This document shows, in pieces, positions 8,345-16,076 of a stretch of DNA of 64,000 bases. The notes beneath the pieces are model-generated. The model saw nothing but the letters and a program-made list of their open reading frames with translations, had not been told where the DNA came from and did no database searches. A program made the position numbers and the translations under genes. The stretch is from positions 310,001-374,000 of the forward strand of contig NZ_BAABHS010000002.1 in NCBI RefSeq assembly GCF_039542225.1. Direction: 5' to 3'. Each line of letters begins with the position of its first letter. Positions within the stretch are counted from its first letter, which is position 1. The stretch comes from Yinghuangia aomiensis (lineage in GTDB: Bacteria; Actinomycetota; Actinomycetes; Streptomycetales; Streptomycetaceae).

Positions 8345-9346
8345 TTGCACGGCGACGAGCGACGCACAGCGGACCACGCGGGCGGCCCCGACGAGGCCGG
8401 CCGCGGCGCGCCGGGCGGCTCCGACACCCCCGGGCCGCAGCCCGCCGCGGTTCCGGTGCGCCTGGTGTCCGCGCCGCCGCACGCAGGGACGCACGCGGTG
8501 TTCGTCGACGTCGGCTACGTGTACGCCGCCATCGGCCTGCTCGTCGCGGGCACCGCCGAACGCCGCGCGTTCCGCATCGACGCGGAATTCCTCATCAGCT
8601 CGCTCATCGACGAGGCCCGCAAGGTCTTCCCGGAAGGCCGCCTGCTGCGCGTCTACTGGTACGACGGCGCCCGCAACCGGGTCCCCACGTTCGAGCAGAA
8701 GCAGGTCGCCGAGCTGCCCGACGTCAAGGTGCGGCTCGGCAACCTCAACGCGCACAACCAGCAGAAGGGCGTCGACTCGCTCATCCGCAGCGACCTGGAG
8801 TCCCTCGCCCGCAACCGCGCCATCGAGGACGCGGTCGTGGTCAGCGGCGACGAGGACCTGGTGCTGGCCGTGGAGTCCGCGCAGTCGTACGGGGTGCGCG
8901 TGCACCTGTGGGGGATCGAACCCGCGTACGGCATGAACCAGGCCGAGCCACTCGTCTGGGAAGCCGACGTGACGCGCACCCTGCACCACGACTTCTGCGC
9001 GCCGTGCGTGCTCCGTTCCGTACAGCCCCCGGCCGTCGCCGTCGCCGCGGCGGCACCGGCGTCGGGTGCCGCGCAGGGCGGCGGCACCGTGCCGACGTTC
9101 GACCAGGTGTGGCGGCTCGGCGGCAAGATCGCCGAACGCTGGCTGGGCGCCCGCGGCCGCGAAGACATGATCGGCCTGATGCCCGGCCCCCGGCTGCCGG
9201 AGAACGTCGACAAGGCGCTGCTCGTCGACGCGGAAGGCGAACTCCAGTTCTCCCTCCGCCCGCACGAGGACCTGCGGCGGGCGCTGCGCAACGGCTTCTG
9301 GGACCGGCTCACCCAGGAGTTCGGTCCGGCGCACGGGGAAAGCTGA
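8345..9346 (+). CDS. NYN-domain (PIN-like) putative ribonuclease
   Basis: A 333-residue protein with an N-terminal Pro/Gly-rich stretch and then an NYN domain (about residues 55-200): VFVDVGYVYAAIG supplies the first acidic residue, VYWYDGA the next block, KGVDSLIRSDL the third, and DAVVVSGDEDLVLAV the last Asp pair. These are the acidic residues of the metal-dependent PIN/NYN nuclease site. The C-terminal part (TFDQVWRLGGKIAERWLG) may be a small RNA-binding helical module of the LOTUS type, which is an inference. The start is TTG, with AAAGG about 8 nt upstream. Likely an RNase; the target is unknown. Confidence 0.8.
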   Translation: MHGDERRTADHAGGPDEAGRGAPGGSDTPGPQPAAVPVRLVSAPPHAGTHAVFVDVGYVYAAIGLLVAGTAERRAFRIDAEFLISSLIDEARKVFPEGRLLRVYWYDGARNRVPTFEQKQVAELPDVKVRLGNLNAHNQQKGVDSLIRSDLESLARNRAIEDAVVVSGDEDLVLAVESAQSYGVRVHLWGIEPAYGMNQAEPLVWEADVTRTLHHDFCAPCVLRSVQPPAVAVAAAAPASGAAQGGGTVPTFDQVWRLGGKIAERWLGARGREDMIGLMPGPRLPENVDKALLVDAEGELQFSLRPHEDLRRALRNGFWDRLTQEFGPAHGES

Positions 9347-9424
9347 CCGGGCGCGTCACCCGCGCGGTCGACGCGCCGGTTTTTCCGCCCCGTCCCGGCC
9401 GCGGCCTGTCCTACGCTCGGACCC

Positions 9425-10339
9425 GTGAGCACGCCGCCGTTCCTCGATCTGCCCGACACCGCCCGCGCCCGCCGCGTGCCGACGCCGCGCGGCGCGTTCG
9501 CGTGCCTGGAAGCCGCACCGCCCGCCGGGGTGCCGGTCCGCGGCACGGCCCTGCTGGTCCCCGGATTCACCGGCGGCAAAGAGGACTTCATCGCGCTGCT
9601 CGACCCGCTCGCGCAACGCGGCTACCGGGTGGCCGCGGTCGACCAGCGCGGGCAGTACGAGACCCCGGGCGGCGCGGACGACCCGGCGGCGTACGACCGC
9701 GGCACGCTGGTCGCCGACCTGGCCGCGTTCGGCGACGCGCTGGCCGACGGCCACGCCGGAGTGCCGGTCCACCTCGTCGGCCACTCGTTCGGCGGGCTCG
9801 TCGCCCGCTCGGCGGTCTTGGCGGCGCCCGGCCGCTACACGTCGCTCGTGCTGATGAGCACCGGCCCCGCCGCCATCCAGGACAGCGAAGCGGCCCGCCT
9901 GGCGATGCTCGAAGACGCGCTCGGCTCACACACCCTCGGCCAGGTCTGGGACGCGATGCGGGCGATGGACGCCGAAGCGGGCATCCTGCCGCCCTCCGAC
10001 CCGCGCGTCGCGGACTACCTGCGGACCCGCTGGCTCGCCAACACCCCGGCGGCGCTGCTCGCCGCCGCCCGCCAGCTGCGCACCGAACCCGACCGCACCC
10101 CGGACCTGGCCGCCCTGATCGTCGGCGGGCTGCCGGCCCTCGTGCTGTCCGGCACGCGCGACTACGCCTGGCCGGTCCCGTGGCAGGCCGAAACCGCCCG
10201 CCGCCTCGGCGTCCGCCACGCGGTCGTCGACGGCGCCGCCCACTCGCCCAACGCGGAAGCCCCGGAGCCGACCGCGAAGGAACTCGCGGACTTCTGGGAC
10301 GGGACCGCACGGAACGCCGACGGCCGGCCGCCGCGGTAA
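9425..10339 (+). CDS. Alpha/beta hydrolase
   Basis: A 304-residue alpha/beta-hydrolase. The nucleophile elbow GHSFGG is near residue 120, the oxyanion region LVPGFTGGKED near 44, and the catalytic Asp and His are probably in LSGTRDYAWP and GAAHSP. No signal peptide is present, so it is cytoplasmic. TACGCT at 9412-9417 lies 7 nt before the GTG and there is no ribosome binding site, so the message is probably leaderless. The substrate (ester, lactone or thioester) cannot be told. The gene converges on the DEAD-box helicase across a shared hairpin. Confidence 0.85.
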   Translation: MSTPPFLDLPDTARARRVPTPRGAFACLEAAPPAGVPVRGTALLVPGFTGGKEDFIALLDPLAQRGYRVAAVDQRGQYETPGGADDPAAYDRGTLVADLAAFGDALADGHAGVPVHLVGHSFGGLVARSAVLAAPGRYTSLVLMSTGPAAIQDSEAARLAMLEDALGSHTLGQVWDAMRAMDAEAGILPPSDPRVADYLRTRWLANTPAALLAAARQLRTEPDRTPDLAALIVGGLPALVLSGTRDYAWPVPWQAETARRLGVRHAVVDGAAHSPNAEAPEPTAKELADFWDGTARNADGRPPR

Positions 10340-10359
10340 ATCCGCGGCCACCGGCCGTC
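10319..10359. terminator. Bidirectional hairpin between hydrolase and helicase
   Basis: GACGGCCGG/CCGGCCGTC (outer) and GCCGCGG/CCGCGGC (inner) form a two-step stem with a TAAAT loop that contains the hydrolase stop codon. It can serve both convergent genes. Confidence 0.6.
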
Positions 10360-10384
10360 ATCGGTCCTGCTGTGCCTACTCCGC

Positions 10385-12193
10385 TTACTCCGCGGCTTCG
10401 GCGGCACCCTCGCCCGCCGGACGGCGGCGACGGCGCCGGCGGCGCGGGGCCTCGGCGTCGCCTTCCGCGGCGGCCTCGGCCACCGGGGCGGCGGTCTCGG
10501 CGGGAGCCTCGGCCTCCGCCGCGGGCTTGCGGCGCGTACGAGTCCGCTTCGGGGCTTCCGCGTCGCCGTCCGCGACCGGAGCCACGGTCTCGGCCGGTGC
10601 CTCGGCCTCCGCGGCCGGCTTGCGCCGGGTCCGCGTCCGCTTCGGGGCCTGGGCCGGGACGGCGAACGGGTCCGTCGACGGGTTGACCGGCGCCGCGACC
10701 GCGGCGTCCGCCACGGTCTCGACGACCGCGACCGCGGTTGCGGCGGCGGCCGGCTCCGTACCGTCGTTCAGACGGCGGCGGCGACGGCTGCCCGGCGCCC
10801 GGCGGCGGCTCGGCTCGGCCGGTGCCTCGGCGGTCTCCGGACCGGACCGGGAACCCGAGCGGCCGCGCGACGACGTGCTGCCCGCCTTGCCGCGGCCCCG
10901 GCCGCCCTTGCCGCCGGTCTCTCCCAGGTCCTCGACCACCTCGGCGTCGAGGCCCGCACGGGTCCGCTCGGCGCGCGGGAGCACGCCGGTCGCCGACTCG
11001 GGAATCTGCAGCTCCGTGAACAGGTGCGCGGACGTCGAGTACGTCTCCGGCGGCTCGGGGAACGGCAGCTCCAGGGCCTTGTTGATGAGGCCCCAGCGCG
11101 GCATGTCCTCCCAGTCGACGAGCGTGACCGCGGTACCCGACGCGCCCGCGCGGCCGGTGCGGCCGATGCGGTGCAGGTAGGTCTTCTCGTCCTCGGGGCA
11201 CTGGTAGTTCACGACGTGCGTGACGCCGTCGACGTCGATGCCGCGGGCCGCGACGTCGGTCGCCACCAGCACGTCGACCTTGCCGTTGCGGAACGCGCGC
11301 AGCGCCTGCTCGCGGGCGCCCTGCCCGAGGTCGCCGTGCACCGCCGCGGCCGCGAAGCCGCGCTCGGACAGGCCCTCGGCGAGGTCCGCGCAAGTGCGCT
11401 TGGTCCGGCAGAACACCATGGCCAGGCCGCGGCCGTTCGCCTGGAGGATGCGCGAGAGCATCTCCGGCTTGTCCATCGCGTGGGCGCGGTACACGTGCTG
11501 GCTGACCGAGGCCACCGTGGTGCCCTGGTCGTCCGGCGCGGACGCGCGGATGTGCGTCGGGCGGCTCATGTAGCGGCGCGCCAGCGTGATGATCTGGCCG
11601 GGCATCGTCGCGGAGAACAGCATCGTCTGGCGGCGCGCGGGCAGCCGGTCGACGATCTTCTCGACGTCCGGCAGGAAGCCCAGGTCCAGCATCTCGTCGG
11701 CCTCGTCGAGCACCAGCATGCGTACCTGGGAGATGTCCAGGTGGCCCTGCCCGGCCAGGTCGAGCAGCCGGCCCGGCGTGCCGACGACGACCTCGACGCC
11801 CTTCCGGAGCGCCTCGACCTGCGGCTCGTAGGCGCGGCCGCCGTACACGGCGAGCACGCGCACCGAGCGCATCTTGCCCGCGCCCTGGAGGTCGTTGGTG
11901 ACCTGGACGCACAGCTCGCGGGTCGGCACCACGACGAGCGCCTGCGGGCTCTTGCCCGGGACCGCGGTCGCGCGGCCGGCCTCGACGTCGGCCTGGGTCA
12001 CCACGCGCTGGAGGACGGGGATGCCGAAGCCGAGGGTCTTGCCCGTGCCGGTCTTCGCCTGTCCGATCACGTCGCTGCCCGCGAGGGCCACCGGCAGCGT
12101 CATCTCCTGGACGGGGAACGCCTCGGTGATGCCGAGGCTCTCCAGGGCCTCGGCGGTTTCCGGAAATACACCAAGTTCTCTGAATGTGGTCAG
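10385..12193 (-). CDS. DEAD-box ATP-dependent RNA helicase, probable CTG start
   Basis: About 602 residues. The Q motif FPVQEMTLP, motif I AKTGTGKT, motif Ia PTRELC, motif II VLDEADEM, motif III SATMP, motif V ATDVAARGIDV and motif VI HRIGRTGRAG are all present. It unwinds RNA duplexes in ribosome assembly or RNA decay. The first ATG (12103) lies inside the Q motif. The frame stays open upstream to a TGA near 12227 but holds no ATG, GTG or TTG; CTG at 12193 gives LTTFRELGVFPETAEALE, matching the MTTFR start I recall for streptomycete homologues, with AGAGG upstream. The C-terminal 200 residues are disordered, with Arg-rich KRTRTRRKPAAEAEAPAE repeats likely to bind RNA. Confidence 0.85.
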   Translation of the reverse strand: MTTFRELGVFPETAEALESLGITEAFPVQEMTLPVALAGSDVIGQAKTGTGKTLGFGIPVLQRVVTQADVEAGRATAVPGKSPQALVVVPTRELCVQVTNDLQGAGKMRSVRVLAVYGGRAYEPQVEALRKGVEVVVGTPGRLLDLAGQGHLDISQVRMLVLDEADEMLDLGFLPDVEKIVDRLPARRQTMLFSATMPGQIITLARRYMSRPTHIRASAPDDQGTTVASVSQHVYRAHAMDKPEMLSRILQANGRGLAMVFCRTKRTCADLAEGLSERGFAAAAVHGDLGQGAREQALRAFRNGKVDVLVATDVAARGIDVDGVTHVVNYQCPEDEKTYLHRIGRTGRAGASGTAVTLVDWEDMPRWGLINKALELPFPEPPETYSTSAHLFTELQIPESATGVLPRAERTRAGLDAEVVEDLGETGGKGGRGRGKAGSTSSRGRSGSRSGPETAEAPAEPSRRRAPGSRRRRRLNDGTEPAAAATAVAVVETVADAAVAAPVNPSTDPFAVPAQAPKRTRTRRKPAAEAEAPAETVAPVADGDAEAPKRTRTRRKPAAEAEAPAETAAPVAEAAAEGDAEAPRRRRRRRRPAGEGAAEAAE

Positions 12194-12496
12194 GGGTCCA
12201 GCCTCTTCTGTGTGTAGGGCCGCCGCTCACCGAGGCGGGTCAGGACCGCGTTGCCGCAGCCAGGCGCGCCGAGCGGATTCGGGGCGGACCTCGTCGTCCG
12301 CTGCCGCTCTGTGCCTGGGGCACGACACGGGACCTCGACCTCGATGGGGCCCCAAGTCGTCTTGGGGGCCCTCCCTGCCGGGGGCTGGGTGCGGGTCGGT
12401 CGGAGCCGATCGTCCTCCGACCGGGCATCCGCGTGCTGTACCACTGTACCCGCCGGTGTACTCCGAGAGGGGTGATGCTGGTTACGCTGCGGTCTC
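12194..12496. other. Divergent region with structured helicase leader
   Basis: About 300 bp between the helicase and the ferritin-like gene. GGGCCCCAAG-tcgt-CTTGGGGGCCC near 12345-12370 forms a stable hairpin that would lie in the helicase 5' leader. Three GTAC tetramers sit at 12437-12462. TACGCT at 12483-12488 is a likely -10 for a leaderless ferritin-like message. Confidence 0.45.
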
Positions 12497-13237
12497 ATGA
12501 CTGAGGGAACACGGCCGGACACGGGCCCGGACACGGACCGGGCGCCGGACCAGACGCCGGACCACACGCCGGAGGCGGCGGCCGCGACGCAGGCGGCGGT
12601 GATCGAGCTGCTCGGCGTGTTGGCGTACGGCGAGATCACCGCGTTCGAACGGCTGGCCGAGGACGCCAAAATGGCGCCGTCCGTCGACGACAAGGCGGCG
12701 CTGGCCGCGATGGCGGTCGCCGAGTTCCAGCACTTCACCCTGCTCCGCGAGCACCTCGCCGGGCTGGGCGTCGACCCCGCCGAGGCGATGGCGCCGTTCG
12801 TGAAGCCGCTCGACGCGTTCCACCGCCACACCGCGCCGTCCGACTGGCTGGAAGGCCTGGTCAAGGCGTACGTCGGCGACGGCATCGCGGCCGACTTCTA
12901 CCGCGAGGTCGCCGGGCACCTGGCCCCGGACAGCCGGACCCTGGTGGAAGAAGTCCTCGCCGACACGGGCCATGCCGACTTCGTCGTGGAGACCGTCCGC
13001 GCCGCCATCGCCGCCGACCCGCGGGTCGCCGGCCGCCTCGCGCTGTGGGGCCGCCGGCTGATGGGCGAGGCGCTCAGCCAGGCCCAGCGGGTCGCCGCGG
13101 AACGCGACGCGCTGTCCGCGCTGCTCGTCGGCGGACTGACCGTGCCCGGTTTCGACCTCGCCGAGATCGGCCGGATGTTCACGCGCATCACCGAAGCCCA
13201 CACGGCGCGCATGGCGGCGCTGGGGCTGGCGTCCTAG
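12497..13237 (+). CDS. Ferritin-like-fold protein (MiaE-like)
   Basis: A 246-residue helical protein. After a Pro/Thr-rich N-terminus, GEITAFERLAEDA supplies a Glu, and VAEFQHF supplies the E-x-x-H-type pair of a ferritin-like four-helix bundle. A second half with EEVLADTGHADFV repeats the pattern. Homologues are annotated ferritin-like fold-containing or tRNA-hydroxylase-like (Rv3210c-like). Whether it binds a di-iron centre or has tRNA hydroxylase activity is open, since the metal ligands are only partly recognisable. No ribosome binding site adjoins the ATG; TACGCT 8 nt upstream suggests a leaderless message. The gene is divergent from the RNA helicase, as is its mycobacterial homologue. 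Confidence 0.75.
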   Translation: MTEGTRPDTGPDTDRAPDQTPDHTPEAAAATQAAVIELLGVLAYGEITAFERLAEDAKMAPSVDDKAALAAMAVAEFQHFTLLREHLAGLGVDPAEAMAPFVKPLDAFHRHTAPSDWLEGLVKAYVGDGIAADFYREVAGHLAPDSRTLVEEVLADTGHADFVVETVRAAIAADPRVAGRLALWGRRLMGEALSQAQRVAAERDALSALLVGGLTVPGFDLAEIGRMFTRITEAHTARMAALGLAS

Positions 13238-13259
13238 CGCCAGCCCGCCCGGACACGGC

Positions 13260-13294
13260 GAAGGGGCCGCCCGCGGAATGCGGGCGGCCCCTTC
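13260..13294. terminator. Strong bidirectional terminator
   Basis: A 15-bp perfect stem starting GAAGGGGCC with a GGAAT loop, between the convergent ferritin-like and DUF3107 genes. Confidence 0.85.
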
Positions 13295-13333
13295 GTGCTG
13301 CGTTCGTGCGGTGCTGCGTCCGGCGGTGCGGCG

Positions 13334-13561
13334 TCAGACCGCGCCGAAGCCGACGCGGCGGACGGCGGGCTCGCCGATCTCCACGTACGCGAGGCGGTCG
13401 GCCGGGATGATGACCTTGCGGCCCTTCTCATCCGTGAGCGACAGCACTCCGGCCGGGCTGGACAGCGCCTCCGCGACCGCGCGCTCGACGGCCTCCGCGC
13501 TGTCCGTGCTCTCCAGCACCAGCTCTCGTCCGGCGTGCTGCACGCCGATCTTGACCTCCAC
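13334..13561 (-). CDS. DUF3107 family protein (TB9.4-like)
   Basis: A 75-residue protein starting VEVKIGVQHAGRELVLES and ending VEIGEPAVRRVGFG. Its length and beta-alpha-beta pattern match DUF3107 (Rv3208A/TB9.4 in M. tuberculosis), a small actinobacterial protein of unknown function. GGAGGG lies about 7 nt before the GTG start. It follows the TetR regulator gene on the same strand, as in mycobacteria, so a shared transcript is likely. Confidence 0.8.
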   Translation of the reverse strand: MEVKIGVQHAGRELVLESTDSAEAVERAVAEALSSPAGVLSLTDEKGRKVIIPADRLAYVEIGEPAVRRVGFGAV

Positions 13562-13759
13562 GGCTGTCCCTCCGATGTTCGGCGAACCCTCGACGAATAC
13601 TCGACTACTCGACGAATGGGGGCGGCCTGCGACAGCACGCACCCGTACAGAGGGAAGGCTAATCCAGCCGGACGGGCACCCACCGCATGTCGGGTACGCC
13701 GAGCGCGAACGGGCGCCGGGAACAAACCCGGGATGCCGCCCCCGACCCGGCCCGCGGGC

Positions 13760-14401
13760 TCAGCTCGTCGGGACCTCGTCCCGGCGCGGGAAGCGCGAGA
13801 TGCCGCGCCAGCCCAGCGTGGAGATCAGCCGGGACGCGGTGTCGCGGGGGATCGGCACGCCCTTGGAGACCCAGTAGCGCGCGGTGACCTGCGACATGCC
13901 GGTCAGCGCGACGGCGAGCAGCATCGCCTCGTCCTCGCCCAGGCCGGTGTCCTCGGCGATGACCTTGCTGACCGCCTCGGCGCAGACCTCGGCGACCCGG
14001 TCGACGCGGTCGCGCACCGCCTGCTCGTTGGTCAGGTCCGACTCGAAGACCAGGCGGAACGCGCCGCCGTGGTCGTCGACGAACGCGAAGTACGCATCCA
14101 CCGTCGCGGCGACCCGCAGCTTGTTGTCGTGCGTGGACTCCAGCGCCGCCCGCACGGCGGCGACCAAGGCCTCGCAGTGCTGGTCGAGCAGCGCGACGTA
14201 CAGCTCGAGCTTGCCGGGGAAGTGCTGGTAGAGCACCGGCTTGCTGACGCCGGCCTTCTCCGCGATGTCGTCCATCGCCGCCGCGTGGTAGCCCTGCGCC
14301 ACGAACACCTCGTGGGCCGCGCCGAGCAGCTGGTTGCGCCGGGCCAGCCGGGGCAGCCGGGTGCCGCGCGGGCGGGAATCCGCATCCTGGATGGCTGTCA
14401 C
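13760..14401 (-). CDS. TetR-family transcriptional regulator
   Basis: A 213-residue repressor. The N-terminal helix-turn-helix reads AAHEVFVAQGYHAAAMDDIAEKAGVSKPVLYQHFPGKLELYVALL, with the usual TetR K-x-x-LYxHFxxK recognition helix. The rest is an all-helical ligand and dimer domain. The GTG at 14401 with GAGGAG just upstream is preferred over a TTG four codons earlier. The gene is the counterpart of Rv3208 by neighbourhood (DUF3107 beside it, ferritin-like protein and RNA helicase near by). The ligand and targets are unknown; autoregulation from the 200-bp upstream gap is plausible. Confidence 0.88.
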   Translation of the reverse strand: MTAIQDADSRPRGTRLPRLARRNQLLGAAHEVFVAQGYHAAAMDDIAEKAGVSKPVLYQHFPGKLELYVALLDQHCEALVAAVRAALESTHDNKLRVAATVDAYFAFVDDHGGAFRLVFESDLTNEQAVRDRVDRVAEVCAEAVSKVIAEDTGLGEDEAMLLAVALTGMSQVTARYWVSKGVPIPRDTASRLISTLGWRGISRFPRRDEVPTS

Positions 14402-14618
14402 GGCGCTCCTCAAACGTGCTTCATACGTGTCCGACTACGCTTCGGACAAGGTCCCGACCGCGCGGCCGTAGGCGGGGCCGGCGGCGTGTTCCGCCACGTC
14501 ATCCTACTTTTGGGTAACGCGTCGCCGTAAGTTTCGTGGCGCAACGAACAGGGTTACGGCAACGGCGGTGCCTTGCAAGGCCGTCCCGAATGCCGTCCCG
14601 AATGCCGTCCGGGCCCGG

Positions 14619-14873
14619 TCAGCGGTATTCCTCCTCCTCGCCGGGGGCGACCACGCGGCGCTGCGCGGTGGCGTCCGCGGGATCCACCCCGTCCGGTACG
14701 GGCTGCCACACGGCGGCGTCCTCGTCGGCGGCCTCGTCCACGACGGCGGCGCGCTGGGCGGCGACGTCGGCTTCGGGGGCCTCCATGTCGAGGTCGTCGG
14801 GGGCGGGCACGTCTTCCGGGTCGTCGTGGCGCAGTTCGACCTCGGGGTCGATCTCCGGGGCGAAGTCGGGCAT
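14619..14873 (-). CDS. Acidic hypothetical protein (84 aa)
   Basis: An 84-residue, very acidic protein, MPDFAPEIDPEVELRHDDPED at the start and PGEEEEYR at the end, with almost no hydrophobic core, so probably disordered. GGAAGGAG seven nt before the ATG supports it as a real gene. It lies 217 bp upstream of the TetR gene on the same strand. No known domain. It may act as a binding partner or linker protein, which is speculative. Just beyond its stop, in the direction of the TetR gene, an imperfect repeat of CCGTCCCGAATG occurs. Confidence 0.6.
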   Translation of the reverse strand: MPDFAPEIDPEVELRHDDPEDVPAPDDLDMEAPEADVAAQRAAVVDEAADEDAAVWQPVPDGVDPADATAQRRVVAPGEEEEYR

Positions 14874-15110
14874 GTGGGGCTCCTTCCGGGTATTGAGGGG
14901 TGTCCGGGGGCGGCCGAGGGTGCCGACAGCCCCGTATACCCCCCGTACCCGCGTTGCGCGTCCACGATCATCGATACCGAACCGTTGCCAGCGGAGCGGT
15001 TGGCTCCGGGGGCAAATATGCCCATACGACGTCCAAATCGCGCGCCCGTGCCGACCGCTTGGGGTGTCCGCCCCTTCCACGCCGGTGACCGTCTCGTAAT
15101 ATTGGCGAAC

Positions 15111-16070
15111 GTGACGACCACTCAGGCGGAATCCGACGCTCCCGCGGCGGCCTGGCCTGCACGTACGGTCGCGGTGGCAGGTGAGACCACGGTGGCGGTA
15201 CGGCGGCATCCGGAGCACGACCCGGCGCTGCCCCCCGCGGTCCTGGTGCACGGGCTCGGCGGGTCATCGCTGAACTGGGCCCACCTCGCCCACGAACTCC
15301 GCGGCGACCTTGCGGCCGACCTCGTCGACCTCCCCGGTTTCGGCTTCTCGCCCCCTCCGCACGACGGCGACTACTCGCTGTCCGCGCACTGCCGCGCGGT
15401 GGAGGGTCTGATCCTCAGCCTCAACCGCGGCCCCGTGCACCTGGTCGGCAACTCGATGGGCGGCGCCGTCGCCACCCGTGTCGCCGCCCGCCGCCCGGAC
15501 CTGGTCGGCACCCTCACGCTCGTCTCGCCCGCCCTCCCCGACCTCAGACCGCAGGTCACCGCGCTGCCGACCGCCCTCATGGCGGTCCCCGGCTTCTCCG
15601 CCGGCCTGAACCGGCTCACCAAGGGCATGACGCCCGAGCAGCGCACGCGCGTTTCCGTAGGCCTGATTTTCGGCAGCCCGGACCTCCTGCCCGACGCGGA
15701 GTTCGCCGCGCTGGCCGCCGAATACCGGCGTCGGCTGGGGCTGCCCTACATGTCGGACGCCTTCACCCGGTCCGCCCGCGGCGTCGTCGCCGCGTACCTG
15801 GAACGCGGCCCGCGCAACCTGTGGAAGCAGGCCGCCGCCGTGCAGGCGCCGACCCTGCTGGTCTACGGACGCCGGGACCGGCTGGTGAACTCGGCCGTGG
15901 CGCGCCGCGCCCAGGCGACGTTCCCGGACCCGCGCCTGGTGATGGTGCCCGACTCCGGGCACGTCGCGATGATGGAGCACCCGCGGGTCGTGGCCCGCGC
16001 CGTACGTGAGCTGCTCGCCGAATCCGGCAAGCCGCCGATAACCGCCGACACCCCCGAAACGGCAGGGTGA
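15111..16070 (+). CDS. Alpha/beta hydrolase
   Basis: A 319-residue alpha/beta-hydrolase. LVHGLGGSSLNW is the oxyanion-hole region (near residue 45), GNSMGG the nucleophile elbow, YGRRDRLV the Asp, and PDSGHVAMMEHP the His. No secretion signal is seen. The -10 box TAATAT at 15097-15102 lies 8 nt before the GTG and there is no ribosome binding site, so the message is probably leaderless. It is separated by only 6 nt from the DUF3152 gene, so the two form an operon. In mycobacteria a hydrolase of this class also sits near the DUF3152 gene. Substrate unknown. Confidence 0.85.
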   Translation: MTTTQAESDAPAAAWPARTVAVAGETTVAVRRHPEHDPALPPAVLVHGLGGSSLNWAHLAHELRGDLAADLVDLPGFGFSPPPHDGDYSLSAHCRAVEGLILSLNRGPVHLVGNSMGGAVATRVAARRPDLVGTLTLVSPALPDLRPQVTALPTALMAVPGFSAGLNRLTKGMTPEQRTRVSVGLIFGSPDLLPDAEFAALAAEYRRRLGLPYMSDAFTRSARGVVAAYLERGPRNLWKQAAAVQAPTLLVYGRRDRLVNSAVARRAQATFPDPRLVMVPDSGHVAMMEHPRVVARAVRELLAESGKPPITADTPETAG

Positions 16071-16076
16071 CGCTTA

